Positions 1 through 8,820 of a stretch of 64,000 nucleotides of DNA are shown piece by piece. The stretch covers positions 1 to 64,000 of the forward strand of contig NZ_JACONT010000018.1 in assembly GCF_014358075.1 (NCBI RefSeq), read 5' to 3'. The translations under genes were made by a program, and so were the position numbers. A model generated the notes under the pieces. The model made no database searches and was not told the origin of the DNA. It saw nothing but the letters and a program-made list of their open reading frames with translations. Numbering within the stretch: the first letter of the stretch is position 1; every line of letters starts with the position of its first letter. Origin of the DNA: Sphingomonas albertensis (lineage in GTDB: Bacteria > Pseudomonadota > Alphaproteobacteria > Sphingomonadales > Sphingomonadaceae).

Positions 1-659
1 TCGGCTGGTTGGGGATCGGCAGACACATCAGCGGCCGACCCACCCCCTGCCCCTCCCTTCCAGGGAGGGGAGTCTGGGGTGGACAGCCATGCGTCGACAT
101 CATGCGTTGGCGAGAGTGGATCGAGCATCCCGCCTGCCGCCATCGCGGTCGCCAACGCGCGGCGGCGCTCCCCCATGTCGGGCCAGCGCTTCCGCAACGC
201 GCCACGCGCCGCCTGCAACGCCAGCGCGAGCTTGCCCAGATCGGCCGGCACCAGTGCCTCCAGCCGCTGCCGCAACGCCGCCGCCAGCCCCGCCGACACG
301 CCGCTCGTCCCGATCGCGATCAGCACCGGCGCACGGTCGACGATCGCCGGCAGCGTGAAGTCGCACAGCGCCGAGCGATCGACTGCGTTGACCAGTATCC
401 CCCGCGCCTTCAGCCGCGCGACCGCGGCCAGCGCCTCGTCCTCGTCGTCGATCGCGACGATCGCCAGCGACGCCGCAGCATCCTCGCCGACCACATCCGC
501 GCCCGCGCGATCGAGCAACCGCCGCTTCGCATCCGCCGCCTCGCCCTCGCCCAGCAGGATCACCGGGCGCCCCGCCAGCCTGACGAACAGCGGCAGGCTT
601 TGTAGCGGGGGGGGTAACGGGAAGGGCAGCGGAGCGGGTGATATCACCGCTTGAGCCAT
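1..659 (-). CDS. cysG: Siroheme synthase, precorrin-2 dehydrogenase domain (partial, runs off window)
   Basis: The N-terminal Met8p/CysG-type domain oxidises precorrin-2 with NAD+ and chelates iron on the way to siroheme, the cofactor of sulfite and nitrite reductases. The reading frame opens at an ATG at 659, inside the end of lysA (16-bp overlap), and stays open to the window edge, so at least 219 residues are present and the C-terminus is missing. Family features seen: a dinucleotide-binding stretch near residues 33-46 (VILLGEGEAADAK) and the family block NAVDRSALCDFTLPAIVDRA near 91-110, followed by IGTSGVSAGLAAALR. The missing part may carry a uroporphyrinogen methyltransferase domain or may simply end. 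The frame reads through a palindromic repeat at 40-82, which adds a Pro/Gly-rich stretch (SPPWKGGAGGG) after the conserved domain. Confidence 0.85.
   Translation of the reverse strand, partial: MAQAVISPAPLPFPLPPPLQSLPLFVRLAGRPVILLGEGEAADAKRRLLDRAGADVVGEDAAASLAIVAIDDEDEALAAVARLKARGILVNAVDRSALCDFTLPAIVDRAPVLIAIGTSGVSAGLAAALRQRLEALVPADLGKLALALQAARGALRKRWPDMGERRRALATAMAAGGMLDPLSPTHDVDAWLSTPDSPPWKGGAGGGSAADVSADPQPA
40..82. repeat. REP-like nested palindrome
   Basis: CCCCTCCCT and AGGGAGGGG form a 9-bp stem around a TCC loop (50-70), nested inside outer arms CCACCCC (40-46) and GGGGTGG (76-82). A close relative lies at 7424-7448. Here it sits inside the siroheme synthase reading frame, in frame. 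Confidence 0.65.
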
Positions 660-1906
660 TCCGGCACGCGCTCGGCGGCTAGGATCGTCTCCGGGTGAAT
701 CCGATCGGCGACCACCGCGAACCGATCGCCGTCGACCAGCACCTCGGGCACCAGCGCGCGGCTGTTATAGGTCGACGCCATCGTCGCGCCGTAAGCGCCC
801 GCGGTGCGGAACACGCCGAGATCGCCCGACTTCACTGCGTCGATATCGCGCCCCATTGCGAAGGTGTCGCCGGTCTCGCACACCGGCCCGGCGATGTTGG
901 CGGTCATCCGTTCGCCGGTCGGCTCGACCGCGACGAAATCGTGATACGCGTCGTACATCGCGACGCGCGCGAGGTCGTTCATCGCCGCGTCGACGATCAC
1001 ATACGGGTTCACGACGCCGGGCTTCACCCAGATCACTTCGGTCAGCAGCACGCCGGCATTGCCCGCGATCACGCGACCGGGCTCGAACATCAGTTCGACA
1101 TCCCAATCGGCAGTCGCGCGCGCGACCATCGCGCCATATTCGGCCGGGCTCGGCAGCACGTCACCGGGCTTGTACGGCACGCCGAGGCCACCACCGAGAT
1201 CGACGCGGCTGATCGTATGACCCGCGGCCCGCAGTTCGGCGACCAGCTCGCCGATCCGCGCATAGGCAGCCTCGAGCGGCGCAAGGTCGGCGAGCTGGCT
1301 GCCGATGTGGATCGCCACGCCCCGCAGATCGAGCCCGTCATGCTTCGACAGCCGATCGAACATCGCGACCGCCTGGTCGATCGCGACGCCGAACTTGTTC
1401 TCCTTGCGCCCGGTCGAGATCTTCGCATGCGTGCCGGCGTCCACGTCCGGGTTGACGCGCAGCACCGCCGGCGCGCGTTGGCCGCGGGCATGGGCGAGCG
1501 CGGCGAGCACTTCGCCCTCTTCCTCAAGCTCGAGATTGAACTGGCCGATCCCGGCGTCGAGCGCCTGCGCCAGTTCACGCCGCGTCTTGCCGACGCCCGA
1601 GAACACGATGTCCGACGCGGGGATCCCCGCCGCCAACGCCCGCTGCATCTCGCCCGCCGAAACGACGTCGGCGCCATAACCCTCGTCGGCCAGCACCCGC
1701 AGCACCGCGACGTTGGGGTTCGCCTTGATCGCATAGGCCAGGTGGACGCGCCCCGCAGGCTTCAGCGCATCGCGAAACACCTGCGCATGGCGGCGGAAGG
1801 TGGCGGTCGAATAGACGTAGACGGGCGTGCCGACGGCCTCGGCGATCGCCGGCAGGGCGACGTCCTCGGCATGCATCACACCGTCACGATAGTCGAAATG
1901 GTTCAT
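644..1906 (-). CDS. lysA: Diaminopimelate decarboxylase
   Basis: A fold-III PLP enzyme that decarboxylates meso-diaminopimelate to L-lysine, the last step of lysine synthesis, in the cytoplasm. At 420 residues it has the usual length. The PLP lysine is Lys61 in AYAIKANPN; HIGSQ and the glycine-rich DLGGGLGVPY block are present, as is the C-terminal substrate/PLP segment FRTAGAYGATMASTYNSR. It follows the small lipoprotein and argH on the same strand, so the run argH - lipoprotein - lysA - cysG is probably one transcript. Its stop overlaps the siroheme synthase start. Confidence 0.96.
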   Translation of the reverse strand: MNHFDYRDGVMHAEDVALPAIAEAVGTPVYVYSTATFRRHAQVFRDALKPAGRVHLAYAIKANPNVAVLRVLADEGYGADVVSAGEMQRALAAGIPASDIVFSGVGKTRRELAQALDAGIGQFNLELEEEGEVLAALAHARGQRAPAVLRVNPDVDAGTHAKISTGRKENKFGVAIDQAVAMFDRLSKHDGLDLRGVAIHIGSQLADLAPLEAAYARIGELVAELRAAGHTISRVDLGGGLGVPYKPGDVLPSPAEYGAMVARATADWDVELMFEPGRVIAGNAGVLLTEVIWVKPGVVNPYVIVDAAMNDLARVAMYDAYHDFVAVEPTGERMTANIAGPVCETGDTFAMGRDIDAVKSGDLGVFRTAGAYGATMASTYNSRALVPEVLVDGDRFAVVADRIHPETILAAERVPEWLKR

Positions 1907-1917
1907 GGATCAGGTCT

Positions 1918-2160
1918 TCAATTTGGCGGCGGCAGGTCGAACTCGTCGCTGCGTCGCTCGTCGGATTTGGTCAGCAGCTCGTCGCTGCGCTGCGGGCGTT
2001 GCTGCGTGGTGGGCTCGAGCAGTTGCGCGGCGGTCGGCTGCGTCTTCGCACCGTAGGGCGCGACCGGAAGCGTCTTGCCCTCTGCCGGCACCAACCCGTC
2101 CGCCGCACCGCAGCCCGACAGCGCCAGCACCAATCCCGCCAATCCCAAAAGCCGTTTCAT
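1918..2160 (-). CDS. Small lipoprotein between argH and lysA (LptM-like position)
   Basis: An 80-residue protein with a lipoprotein signal peptide: MKRLL, a hydrophobic core, and a lipobox ending LALSGC with the acylated Cys at residue 17. The mature part is short, hydrophilic and probably disordered (ends DEFDLPPPN). The ATG overlaps the argH stop by 4 bp (ATGA), so translation is probably coupled. A tiny lipoprotein beside lysA/argH is common in proteobacteria; in gammaproteobacteria the equivalent position is taken by LptM (YifL), which assists the LPS translocon. That link is by position only; sequence similarity beyond the lipobox is not evident to me. Confidence 0.75.
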   Translation of the reverse strand: MKRLLGLAGLVLALSGCGAADGLVPAEGKTLPVAPYGAKTQPTAAQLLEPTTQQRPQRSDELLTKSDERRSDEFDLPPPN

Positions 2161-3542
2161 GCTATCTCCCCCCGCGCGGCGCGGATCGCAGCGCGCACAT
2201 TGTTGGGCGCAGTGCCGCCGAAGCTGGTCCGGCTGGCGACCGACGCATCGACCGAGAGCACGCCGTACACGCGTTCGTCGATCCGCGCATCGATTGCCTT
2301 CAAGTCCTCGATCGGCAACGCATCGAGCGCGACCTTCCGCTCTTCCGCCAGCTTGACGCAGCGCCCGGTGACATGATGCGCCTCGCGGAACGGCAGCCCC
2401 GCCTCGCGCACCAGCCAGTCGGCGAGATCGGTCGCGGTCGCAAAGCCGCTCTCGGCCAGCTCGCGCATCCGGTCGGTGCGGAACGTCGCGCTCTCGACCA
2501 TCCCGGTCATCGCCGCAATCGACAGCGCGAGCAGGTCGTACGCCTCGAACACCGGCGGCTTGTCGTCCTGCATATCCTTCGAATAGGCGAGCGGCAGGCC
2601 CTTCATCGTCACCATCAGCGCGGTCATGCAGCCGAGGATCCGCCCGGCATGCCCGCGCACCAGCTCGGCCGCATCGGGGTTGCGCTTCTGCGGCATGATC
2701 GAGCTGCCGGTCGACCATTGATCGCTGAGCGCCACGAACCCGAACGGCTGCGACGCCCACAGCACGAACTCCTCGGCAAGCCGCGACAGGTGCAGCGAGG
2801 TCTGCGTTGCCGCGGTCAGATACTCGATCGCGAAATCGCGGTCGCTGACGCCGTCGAGCGAGTTGGTCATCGGCCCGTCGAAGCCGAGCGCGGCGGCGGT
2901 CATCTCGCGGTCGATCGGGAAGCCCGTGCCCGCGAGCGCGGCCGAACCCAGCGGCGACCGGTTCATCCGTGCGCGCGCGTCGGCGAAGCGCCCGACGTCA
3001 CGCGAGATCATCGCGTGATACGCCATCAGATGATGCCCAAGCGTCACCGGCTGCGCCGACTGCAAATGCGTGAAGCCCGGCATCACGCTCGCCGCATGCT
3101 CTTCCGCCCGCGCGAGAAGCGCCGCCTGGAACCCCGCCAGCGCCGCCAGCGCCTGGTCGATCGCGTCGCGCACCCAGAGCCGGAAATCGGTCGCGACCTG
3201 ATCGTTGCGCGAGCGCGCGGTATGTAGCCGCCCCGCGACCGGGCCGATCGCATCGGCGAGCCGCGCCTCGGTCTGCATGTGGATATCCTCGAGGACCAGA
3301 TCCTCCTCGACGCCGTTCGCCGCATAATGCGCCGCCACCGTGTCGAGCCCGGCCGAGATCGTCGCGGCATCCTCCGCCGACACGATGCCCTGCTTGCCGA
3401 GCATCGCGACATGCGCCTTCGAGCCGGCAATATCCTGCTGCCAGAGGCGCTTGTCGAAGGGAATGGAGGCGTTTATCTCGCGCATGACCGCTGCCGGCCC
3501 CTCGGCGAACCGCCCACCCCACATCGAATTGGAACCGTCCAT
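2157..3542 (-). CDS. argH: Argininosuccinate lyase
   Basis: Splits argininosuccinate into arginine and fumarate, the last step of arginine synthesis; a cytoplasmic homotetramer of the fumarase/aspartase superfamily. The superfamily signature [12 protein letters not shown], carrying the catalytic serine loop, is present. I place the start at the ATG at 3542 ([12 protein letters not shown]), giving 461 residues, the family norm; an AGGA lies about 10 bases upstream. The longer open frame upstream is only antisense to the tlpA-like gene. The start overlaps the start codon of that divergent gene, so its promoter must lie inside the neighbour's coding region. Confidence 0.96.
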   Translation of the reverse strand: MDGSNSMWGGRFAEGPAAVMREINASIPFDKRLWQQDIAGSKAHVAMLGKQGIVSAEDAATISAGLDTVAAHYAANGVEEDLVLEDIHMQTEARLADAIGPVAGRLHTARSRNDQVATDFRLWVRDAIDQALAALAGFQAALLARAEEHAASVMPGFTHLQSAQPVTLGHHLMAYHAMISRDVGRFADARARMNRSPLGSAALAGTGFPIDREMTAAALGFDGPMTNSLDGVSDRDFAIEYLTAATQTSLHLSRLAEEFVLWASQPFGFVALSDQWSTGSSIMPQKRNPDAAELVRGHAGRILGCMTALMVTMKGLPLAYSKDMQDDKPPVFEAYDLLALSIAAMTGMVESATFRTDRMRELAESGFATATDLADWLVREAGLPFREAHHVTGRCVKLAEERKVALDALPIEDLKAIDARIDERVYGVLSVDASVASRTSFGGTAPNNVRAAIRAARGEIA

Positions 3543-4170
3543 GTTCTCGCGTCCTGTGTTCAATTCGCTGCCGATCGCCTGTCTTGCCGGGATGGGCCTG
3601 CTGGTCGCCGGCTGCGATAGGAAATCGCCCGCGCCGGAGCAAGCAAACGTCGTCGCCGCGAACACGGCGTCCGCCGACGAGGTCGCGCCCGGCCCCGCCC
3701 CCGACGAAGCGACCGGCCCCACGGCAAGCGCGGAAAAGCTCGACCGCAGCCACAAGGGCGAGACCGGTCCCGCCGTCGCCTTTACCGCACCCGACGGCAA
3801 ACCCGTCACGCTCGCGTCGTTCAAGGGCAAGCCGTTGCTGCTCAACCTGTGGGCCACCTGGTGCGCGCCGTGCGTGGCGGAAATGCCGACGCTCGACGCC
3901 GCGGCCAAGTCGCTCGCCGGCAAGGTGCAGGTGATCGCGGTCAGCCAGGACATGCAGGGCGCGGAGAAGGTAACGCCGTTCTTCGCCGAGAAGAAGTTCT
4001 CGACGCTCAAGCCGTATCTCGATCCGAAACTCGGCCTCAGCCTCGCCTATCAGGCGAACCTGCCCACCACGATCCTGTACGATTCGGCGGGTAAGGAAGT
4101 CTGGCGGATGACCGGCGGCTATGAATGGAACACGCCCGCCGCGGCCAAGCTGATCGCGGAGGCGTCGTAA
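3541..4170 (+). CDS. TlpA-like thioredoxin-fold lipoprotein
   Basis: A 209-residue membrane-anchored thiol-disulfide oxidoreductase of the TlpA/ResA group, expected to act in the periplasm, for example in keeping cytochrome c or oxidase cysteines reduced. The signal peptide ends in a lipobox (LLVAGC, Cys near residue 25), followed by a low-complexity Ala/Pro/Glu linker (about 30-75). The thioredoxin domain contains the active site WATWCAPC near residues 103-110 and a cis-Pro loop in NLPTTILYD. Start chosen at 3541 because it gives a complete lipoprotein signal; the next Met would truncate it. It diverges from argH with no intergenic space (shared CATG). Confidence 0.88.
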   Translation: MFSRPVFNSLPIACLAGMGLLVAGCDRKSPAPEQANVVAANTASADEVAPGPAPDEATGPTASAEKLDRSHKGETGPAVAFTAPDGKPVTLASFKGKPLLLNLWATWCAPCVAEMPTLDAAAKSLAGKVQVIAVSQDMQGAEKVTPFFAEKKFSTLKPYLDPKLGLSLAYQANLPTTILYDSAGKEVWRMTGGYEWNTPAAAKLIAEAS

Positions 4171-4282
4171 CCCTAGAAGCGATGTGCCGACCCGCCTTGG
4201 TGACGAGCCAAAGGTTGATGGCGAGCCGGCACCGCATCCTAGGACAGATCGCCACCCGGTGCACCCGATCACGCGGTCGTAT

Positions 4283-5821
4283 CTAACGCCCGATCCGATT
4301 GGCGAGCCACGTCGCCGCGGCTTCGGGCGTCTGCTTGTCCGTATCCCGGTCCACGCGGTAGTTCGCATCGCGCATCGCCTCGACCGGGATTCGCCCGACC
4401 AGAGGCTTCACCGCGGCGACGAACTTCGCGTCCCCTGCCCGCTTCGGCGCCACCATCAGGATCGCGTCGTATCCCGGGATCGCCCGCCGCGGATCGGTCA
4501 GCACGGTCAGCCCATCCGCCGCGATCCGCCCGTCCGACGAGAAGGCCGAGATCACGTCGACGTTCCCGCTCTCCAGCGCGCGGTACATGAAGGTCGGGCT
4601 GTACGGCGTGGTCTTGGCGAACCGCAGCGGATAGGCGCGCTTCACCGCCGCCCATTCGGGCCGCTCGAGAAACTCCAGGTCGCTGCCGAGCGTCATTCCC
4701 GGCGCGGCCTTCACCAGATCGTCGAGGCTGGCGATTCCCTTGGCCCTGGCGGCGTCGCCCTTCATCGCGAACGCATAGGCATTCTCGAATCCGAGCGAAC
4801 CGATCAGCCCGACTCCGTGCTCGCGCTTCGCCCAGTCGCCGATCGCCGCGACCATCGCGCCATGCTCGGGCACGTCGGTGCGCTTCATCTCGTTCGCCCA
4901 GATCGTCCCGGCATAATCGACATACACGTCGATATCCCCGCCCGAGAGCGCGCCGAACACCACAGCGGACCCGAGCCCGTCGCGATACTCGACGGTATAG
5001 CCCGCGCGCTCCAGCCGATCGCCGATCAATCGCGCGAGGATATATTGCTCGGAGAAGTTCTTAGCGCCGACCACCACCGTCCGGTCGCCGCCGCTCGTCG
5101 GCCAGAGCGGCACGGTCGCCACCGCCGTTCCCGCCAGCAGCACGACGGCGCTGGCGATCCACAACCACCGCCGCCGCGCGCGGATGCCGTATTCGATCCC
5201 GCCGATCAGCGCATCGACCGCCAGCGCCAGCGCCGCCGCCGACACGCAGCCGGCCAGCACCAGCGCCCAGTTCTGCGTCTGCAATCCCGCGAAGATCATG
5301 TCGCCGAGACTCGGCTGACCCACGGTGGTCGACAACGTCGCCGCCCCGATCGTCCACACCGCCGCGGTCCGGATGCCGGCGATCAACACCGGCGCAACCA
5401 GAGGCGCCTCGACCAGCCGCAGCTTCTGCGCGGGCGTCATGCCGACCGCGTCCGCCGCCTGGATCACCGCCGGATCGATGCCCTGCAGCCCCGCCACCGC
5501 ATTCCGGATGATCGGCAGCAACGCATACAGCGTCAGCGCGATCAGCGACGGCAGGAAGCCGAGCGCCGGAATCCCCCCCCCGACCAGCGCGGAGAGACTG
5601 AGCAACAGCGGATAGAACAGGGCGAGCAGCGCAAGGCTCGGGATCGTCTGCACCAGGCTGGCAAACCCGAGCGAGACGCGTGCGACGGTCGCGTTGCGGG
5701 CGGACCAGATTCCCAGCGGCAGGCTGATCGCAATCCCCAGCAACAAGGCCGACGCCGACAGCAGCACATGCGCGGCAAGCAACGGTGGCACGCGGCCGAG
5801 TGCATCAAGAAACGCGCTCAT
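4283..5821 (-). CDS. Osmoprotectant (glycine betaine/choline-type) ABC transporter, fused permease and substrate-binding protein
   Basis: A 512-residue fusion. Residues 1 to about 215 form a binding-protein-dependent permease with several membrane helices and an EAA-type loop (AADAVGMTPAQKLRLVEAPL). After another membrane segment, residues of about 240-512 are an OpuAC/ProX-like solute-binding domain beginning VVVGAKNFSEQYILARL and containing the family stretch DVYVDYAGTIWANE. The binding domain would sit in the periplasm, tethered to the permease. The GTG/ATG region overlaps the ATPase stop by 4 bp (ATGA), so the two genes form one importer. Likely substrate is a quaternary amine used in osmotic protection; the exact ligand cannot be read from sequence. 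Confidence 0.9.
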   Translation of the reverse strand: MSAFLDALGRVPPLLAAHVLLSASALLLGIAISLPLGIWSARNATVARVSLGFASLVQTIPSLALLALFYPLLLSLSALVGGGIPALGFLPSLIALTLYALLPIIRNAVAGLQGIDPAVIQAADAVGMTPAQKLRLVEAPLVAPVLIAGIRTAAVWTIGAATLSTTVGQPSLGDMIFAGLQTQNWALVLAGCVSAAALALAVDALIGGIEYGIRARRRWLWIASAVVLLAGTAVATVPLWPTSGGDRTVVVGAKNFSEQYILARLIGDRLERAGYTVEYRDGLGSAVVFGALSGGDIDVYVDYAGTIWANEMKRTDVPEHGAMVAAIGDWAKREHGVGLIGSLGFENAYAFAMKGDAARAKGIASLDDLVKAAPGMTLGSDLEFLERPEWAAVKRAYPLRFAKTTPYSPTFMYRALESGNVDVISAFSSDGRIAADGLTVLTDPRRAIPGYDAILMVAPKRAGDAKFVAAVKPLVGRIPVEAMRDANYRVDRDTDKQTPEAAATWLANRIGR

Positions 5822-6579
5822 GCGACCAGCGCCTGGAGGCGTTCGGCCTGCGCGCGCGGCACCTGCACCAACGCCTGCGCCTCGTCGCCACCCTTGCCCG
5901 CCACAAGGTCGGCCGGGGTCGCGTCGGCGACGATCCGCCCGGCCTTCATCACCAGCACGCGGTCCGCCAGCAGCAGCGCCTCCGCCATGTCGTGCGTCAC
6001 CAGGATCGTGGTCAGGCCGAGCCGGTCGTGCAAGTCCCGAATCCGCGTCCCCAGCGCATCGCGCGTCACCGGATCGAGCGCGCCGAACGCCTCGTCGAGC
6101 AGCAGCAGTTTGGCGCCGGGTGCGAGCGCGCGGGCGATGCCGACGCGCTGGCGCTGGCCGCCCGAGAGCGCGTCGGGCATGCGGCTCGCAATGTCGCGGG
6201 GCAGGTCGACCAGATCGAGCAGGTCGCCGACCTTGGCCTCTTCCCCGCGCCCCGCGATCCGCAACCCGATCGCGATGTTCTCGGCGATCGTCATGTGCGG
6301 GAACAGGCCGATATTCTGGAACACGTAACCGATCCGGCGGCGCAGTTCGGGCGCGGGCTCGGCGGCGACGTCGGCACCGTCGATCGTCACGCGGCCCTCG
6401 CTCGGCTCGACGAGGCGATTGATCGTCTTGAGCAGCGTCGACTTGCCCGATCCCGACGTCCCGACCAGCGCGACGAACGCGCCGCGTGCGATCTCCAGCG
6501 AGACCGCGTCGACCGCGATCGTCGACCCGTAGGTCTTGGTGACGCGTTCGAAAGCGAGCGCTGGGGAATTGTCTGGCAT
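5818..6579 (-). CDS. Osmoprotectant ABC transporter ATP-binding protein
   Basis: The ATPase partner of the downstream fused permease/binding protein. Walker A GTSGSGKST, signature LSGGQRQRVGIARAL, Walker B LLLLDEAFGALD and a switch histidine in VTHDMAEA are all present. With the start at 6579 (MPDNSPALAFERV) it has 253 residues; a start at 6603 would add eight residues, and neither has a strong ribosome site. There is no C-terminal CBS pair of the OpuAA/ProV type, so osmotic gating, if any, must work differently. Divergent from the SDR gene with a gap of about 50 bp. Confidence 0.92.
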   Translation of the reverse strand: MPDNSPALAFERVTKTYGSTIAVDAVSLEIARGAFVALVGTSGSGKSTLLKTINRLVEPSEGRVTIDGADVAAEPAPELRRRIGYVFQNIGLFPHMTIAENIAIGLRIAGRGEEAKVGDLLDLVDLPRDIASRMPDALSGGQRQRVGIARALAPGAKLLLLDEAFGALDPVTRDALGTRIRDLHDRLGLTTILVTHDMAEALLLADRVLVMKAGRIVADATPADLVAGKGGDEAQALVQVPRAQAERLQALVA

Positions 6580-6627
6580 CTGCGCGCAGGATGCGGGAAA
6601 CATACCGGAAAATCAAATGGAGAGGGT

Positions 6628-7419
6628 ATGAGCCAGCAGGGCATTTTCATCACCGGCGGCGGATCGGGAATCGGGCGCGCGACGGCGGTACTCTTTGCGC
6701 AGAAAGGTTGGCGGGTCGGGCTCGCCGACGTCAACGTCGCAGGACTGGCCGAAACCGCCGCGCTGCTCCCCGCCGACATGGCGTCCACCTACCAGATGGA
6801 CGTGCGCGATCGCGAGGCGTGGGTCGCCTGCCTCGACGCATTCGTCGCGACCACCGGCGGACGGCTCGACGTGCTGTTCAACAATGCCGGAGTCGGCTCG
6901 GGCGGCCCGCTCGCGGATACCGACTTCGCCGAGATCGACCGCGTGATTGCGATCAATCTCGTCGGCGCGCTGAACGGTGCGCGGATCGGCCATGCCTATC
7001 TCAAGCGTACGCCCGGATCCTGCCTGCTCAACACCGCATCGGCGTCGGCGATCTACGGCTCGTCCGGCCTCGCGCCCTATTCCGCGACCAAATTCGGCAT
7101 CCGCGCAATTACCGAAGCACTCGACGGCGAATGGGCGGCGGACGGCATCAAGGTACGCTCGATCGTGCCGAGCTTCATCGACACGCCACTGCTGGATTCC
7201 GCCGCGGGGAAAACCAACCACTCGATCCGCGAGACGGTGACGGGCGCAGGGCTGGAACTGACCGGCGTCGACAAGGTCGCCGAAGCCGCCTGGGCCGCAG
7301 TCCACGGCGACAGGATCCACACCTATGTCGGCAAGACCGCCCACCGCATGGCCTTCGCGGCCCGATGGATGCCGGGCGCGCTGCGCAAACGTATGCGCCG
7401 CAGCATGACGCGCGGGTGA
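6628..7419 (+). CDS. Short-chain dehydrogenase/reductase
   Basis: A 263-residue classical SDR oxidoreductase. The Rossmann cofactor motif is TGGGSGIGRA at the N-terminus, NNAG lies near residue 88, and the catalytic pair is in YSATK with an upstream Ser. An Asp after beta-strand 2 (LADVN) suggests NAD(H) preference. A strong ribosome site (GGAGAGGG) lies 5 bases before the ATG. Substrate unknown; neighbours do not indicate a pathway. A GC-rich palindrome follows the stop and may end transcription. Confidence 0.88.
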   Translation: MSQQGIFITGGGSGIGRATAVLFAQKGWRVGLADVNVAGLAETAALLPADMASTYQMDVRDREAWVACLDAFVATTGGRLDVLFNNAGVGSGGPLADTDFAEIDRVIAINLVGALNGARIGHAYLKRTPGSCLLNTASASAIYGSSGLAPYSATKFGIRAITEALDGEWAADGIKVRSIVPSFIDTPLLDSAAGKTNHSIRETVTGAGLELTGVDKVAEAAWAAVHGDRIHTYVGKTAHRMAFAARWMPGALRKRMRRSMTRG

Positions 7420-7423
7420 TAAT

Positions 7424-7448
7424 CCCCCCTCCCTGGAAGGGAGGGGGG
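7424..7448. repeat. GC-rich palindrome, REP-like, between convergent genes
   Basis: CCCCCCTCCCT and AGGGAGGGGGG form a perfect 11-bp stem around a GGA loop. It lies between the convergent SDR and pterin-dehydratase genes and resembles the palindrome at 40-82. It could act as a bidirectional transcription stop, but no T-run follows. Confidence 0.65.
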
Positions 7449-7459
7449 AAGACAGCAGT

Positions 7460-7756
7460 TCAAACGTCGCCGACGATCGCATCGATCGCCTCGGCCATCT
7501 CGATATCGCGCGGGCTCAGGCCGCCCGCATCGTGAGTCGTCAGCAGGATCTCCACCCGGTTCCACACATTCTTCCATTCGGGATGATGGTTCGCCCGCTC
7601 GGCGATCAGTGCGACCTGAGTCATGAATCCGAACGCCTCGACGAAATCCGCGAACACGATCGTCCGCGTGATCGCGTCGCGCGCATCGTCGTAATCCCAC
7701 TCGTCCAGCCCATCGAGCGCCTCGGCCCGCTCGGTCTCGTTCAGCGCTTCGATCAT
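7460..7756 (-). CDS. 4a-hydroxytetrahydrobiopterin dehydratase (PCD/DCoH)
   Basis: A 98-residue pterin-4a-carbinolamine dehydratase, which dehydrates the pterin by-product of aromatic amino-acid hydroxylases. The family core is visible: [20 protein letters not shown], followed by [16 protein letters not shown], which contains the active-site HHPEW and a further TTHDAGGLS histidine. Start set at the ATG at 7756 because AAGGGAGAG lies 5-13 bases upstream. No aromatic hydroxylase is nearby in this window. Confidence 0.92.
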   Translation of the reverse strand: MIEALNETERAEALDGLDEWDYDDARDAITRTIVFADFVEAFGFMTQVALIAERANHHPEWKNVWNRVEILLTTHDAGGLSPRDIEMAEAIDAIVGDV

Positions 7757-7804
7757 CGGGCTCTCCCTTGCCGCCATAGTTCGCCACCGACTATGGCTGG
7801 TGGC

Positions 7805-8251
7805 ATGAGCGGGCAAGCAGCAATACACGGCCGGGACCTCGGGGAAGCCCCCGACGCCGACACGATCGAGGCGATTTGCCGCGCGACGATCGCCAGGCTC
7901 CCTGCCCAGTTCGCCGAGCATCTCGGCGACATCGTCTTCGTGGTCGAGGAATATGCCGACGACGAGACGCTCGCCGCGCTCGGGCTGGAGCACCCGCTGG
8001 ACCTGTCCGGCCTCTATCACGGTCGCCCGCTCGGCGAGAAATCGTCGATGGACTCCGGCGCGATGCCCGACCGCATCGTCCTGTACCGTCGCGCGATCCT
8101 GGAGGAATGGATCGAGACCGGGGTCCGCCTCGACGACCTCGTCGCGCACGTCACGATCCACGAGATCGGGCATCATTTCGGCCTCAGCGACGACGACATG
8201 CACGCGCTCGAAGATGCCGGGGAAGACGCCGCGGAAGATCAGGCCACGTGA
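7805..8251 (+). CDS. Metallopeptidase family protein (minimal zincin)
   Basis: A 148-residue protein of the short MMP-like zincin family found widely in proteobacteria and actinobacteria. The zinc motif [18 protein letters not shown] contains HExxH, a Gly turn and a downstream Asp/Glu set. The typical N-terminal block ([20 protein letters not shown]) is also present. The start could be 7805 or 7793; neither has a strong ribosome site. Its stop overlaps the GTG start of ccmA by 4 bp, so expression is probably coupled to haem export genes. Substrate unknown. Confidence 0.85.
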   Translation: MSGQAAIHGRDLGEAPDADTIEAICRATIARLPAQFAEHLGDIVFVVEEYADDETLAALGLEHPLDLSGLYHGRPLGEKSSMDSGAMPDRIVLYRRAILEEWIETGVRLDDLVAHVTIHEIGHHFGLSDDDMHALEDAGEDAAEDQAT

Positions 8252-8820
8252 GCCTCGCATTTCGCGACGTCGCGTGCGTGCGGGGCGGGCGGATGCTGTT
8301 CTCGGGCGTATCGTTCGATCTCGCACCCGGCGACGCGGCGGTCGTCACCGGCCCCAACGGCATCGGCAAGTCGAGCCTGATCCGCATCGCCGCCGGCCTG
8401 CTTCCAGCGTTCGAAGGCGCCGTGACGTGCGATGCGGACAAGGCGCTGCTTACCGAAGCCAGCGCGCTGGACACCGACCGCGCGCTCGTCGCCGCACTCC
8501 GCTTCTGGGCCAGCCTCGACCGCGCGCCCGATCCGGACGCGCGCGTCGCCCACGCGTTGCAGGCGCTCGATCTCGAGGCACTGGCCGACATCCCCGTCCG
8601 CCTCCTCTCCACCGGCCAGCGCCGCCGCGCCGCCATCGCACGCATTGCCGCCAGCGAAGCCCCGGTCTGGCTGCTCGACGAACCCGCCAACGGGCTCGAC
8701 ACCCACTCGGTCGCGCGCCTGGAGGCATTGATCGCCCGTCACCGCACTGGCGGCGGCATCGCGCTCGTCGCCACCCATCTCCCGCTGTCGATGCCGGGCG
8801 CGCAGGAGATCGGCCTGTGA
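8248..8820 (+). CDS. ccmA: Haem exporter ATP-binding protein CcmA
   Basis: The ATPase of the CcmAB(CD) complex, which releases holo-CcmE during cytochrome c maturation. The 190-residue protein has Walker [11 protein letters not shown], signature [13 protein letters not shown] and Walker [13 protein letters not shown]; short length is typical of CcmA. The GTG start at 8248 lies in GTGA overlapping the upstream peptidase stop, and its own stop overlaps the ccmB start in the same way. Confidence 0.93.
   Translation: MSLAFRDVACVRGGRMLFSGVSFDLAPGDAAVVTGPNGIGKSSLIRIAAGLLPAFEGAVTCDADKALLTEASALDTDRALVAALRFWASLDRAPDPDARVAHALQALDLEALADIPVRLLSTGQRRRAAIARIAASEAPVWLLDEPANGLDTHSVARLEALIARHRTGGGIALVATHLPLSMPGAQEIGL

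Noticed and set aside
4184..6328. Long plus-strand open frame (714 codons) opposite the ABC transporter
   Set aside because: It is antisense to two well-recognised transporter genes, is Arg/His/Pro-rich and has no family features: a GC-rich shadow frame.
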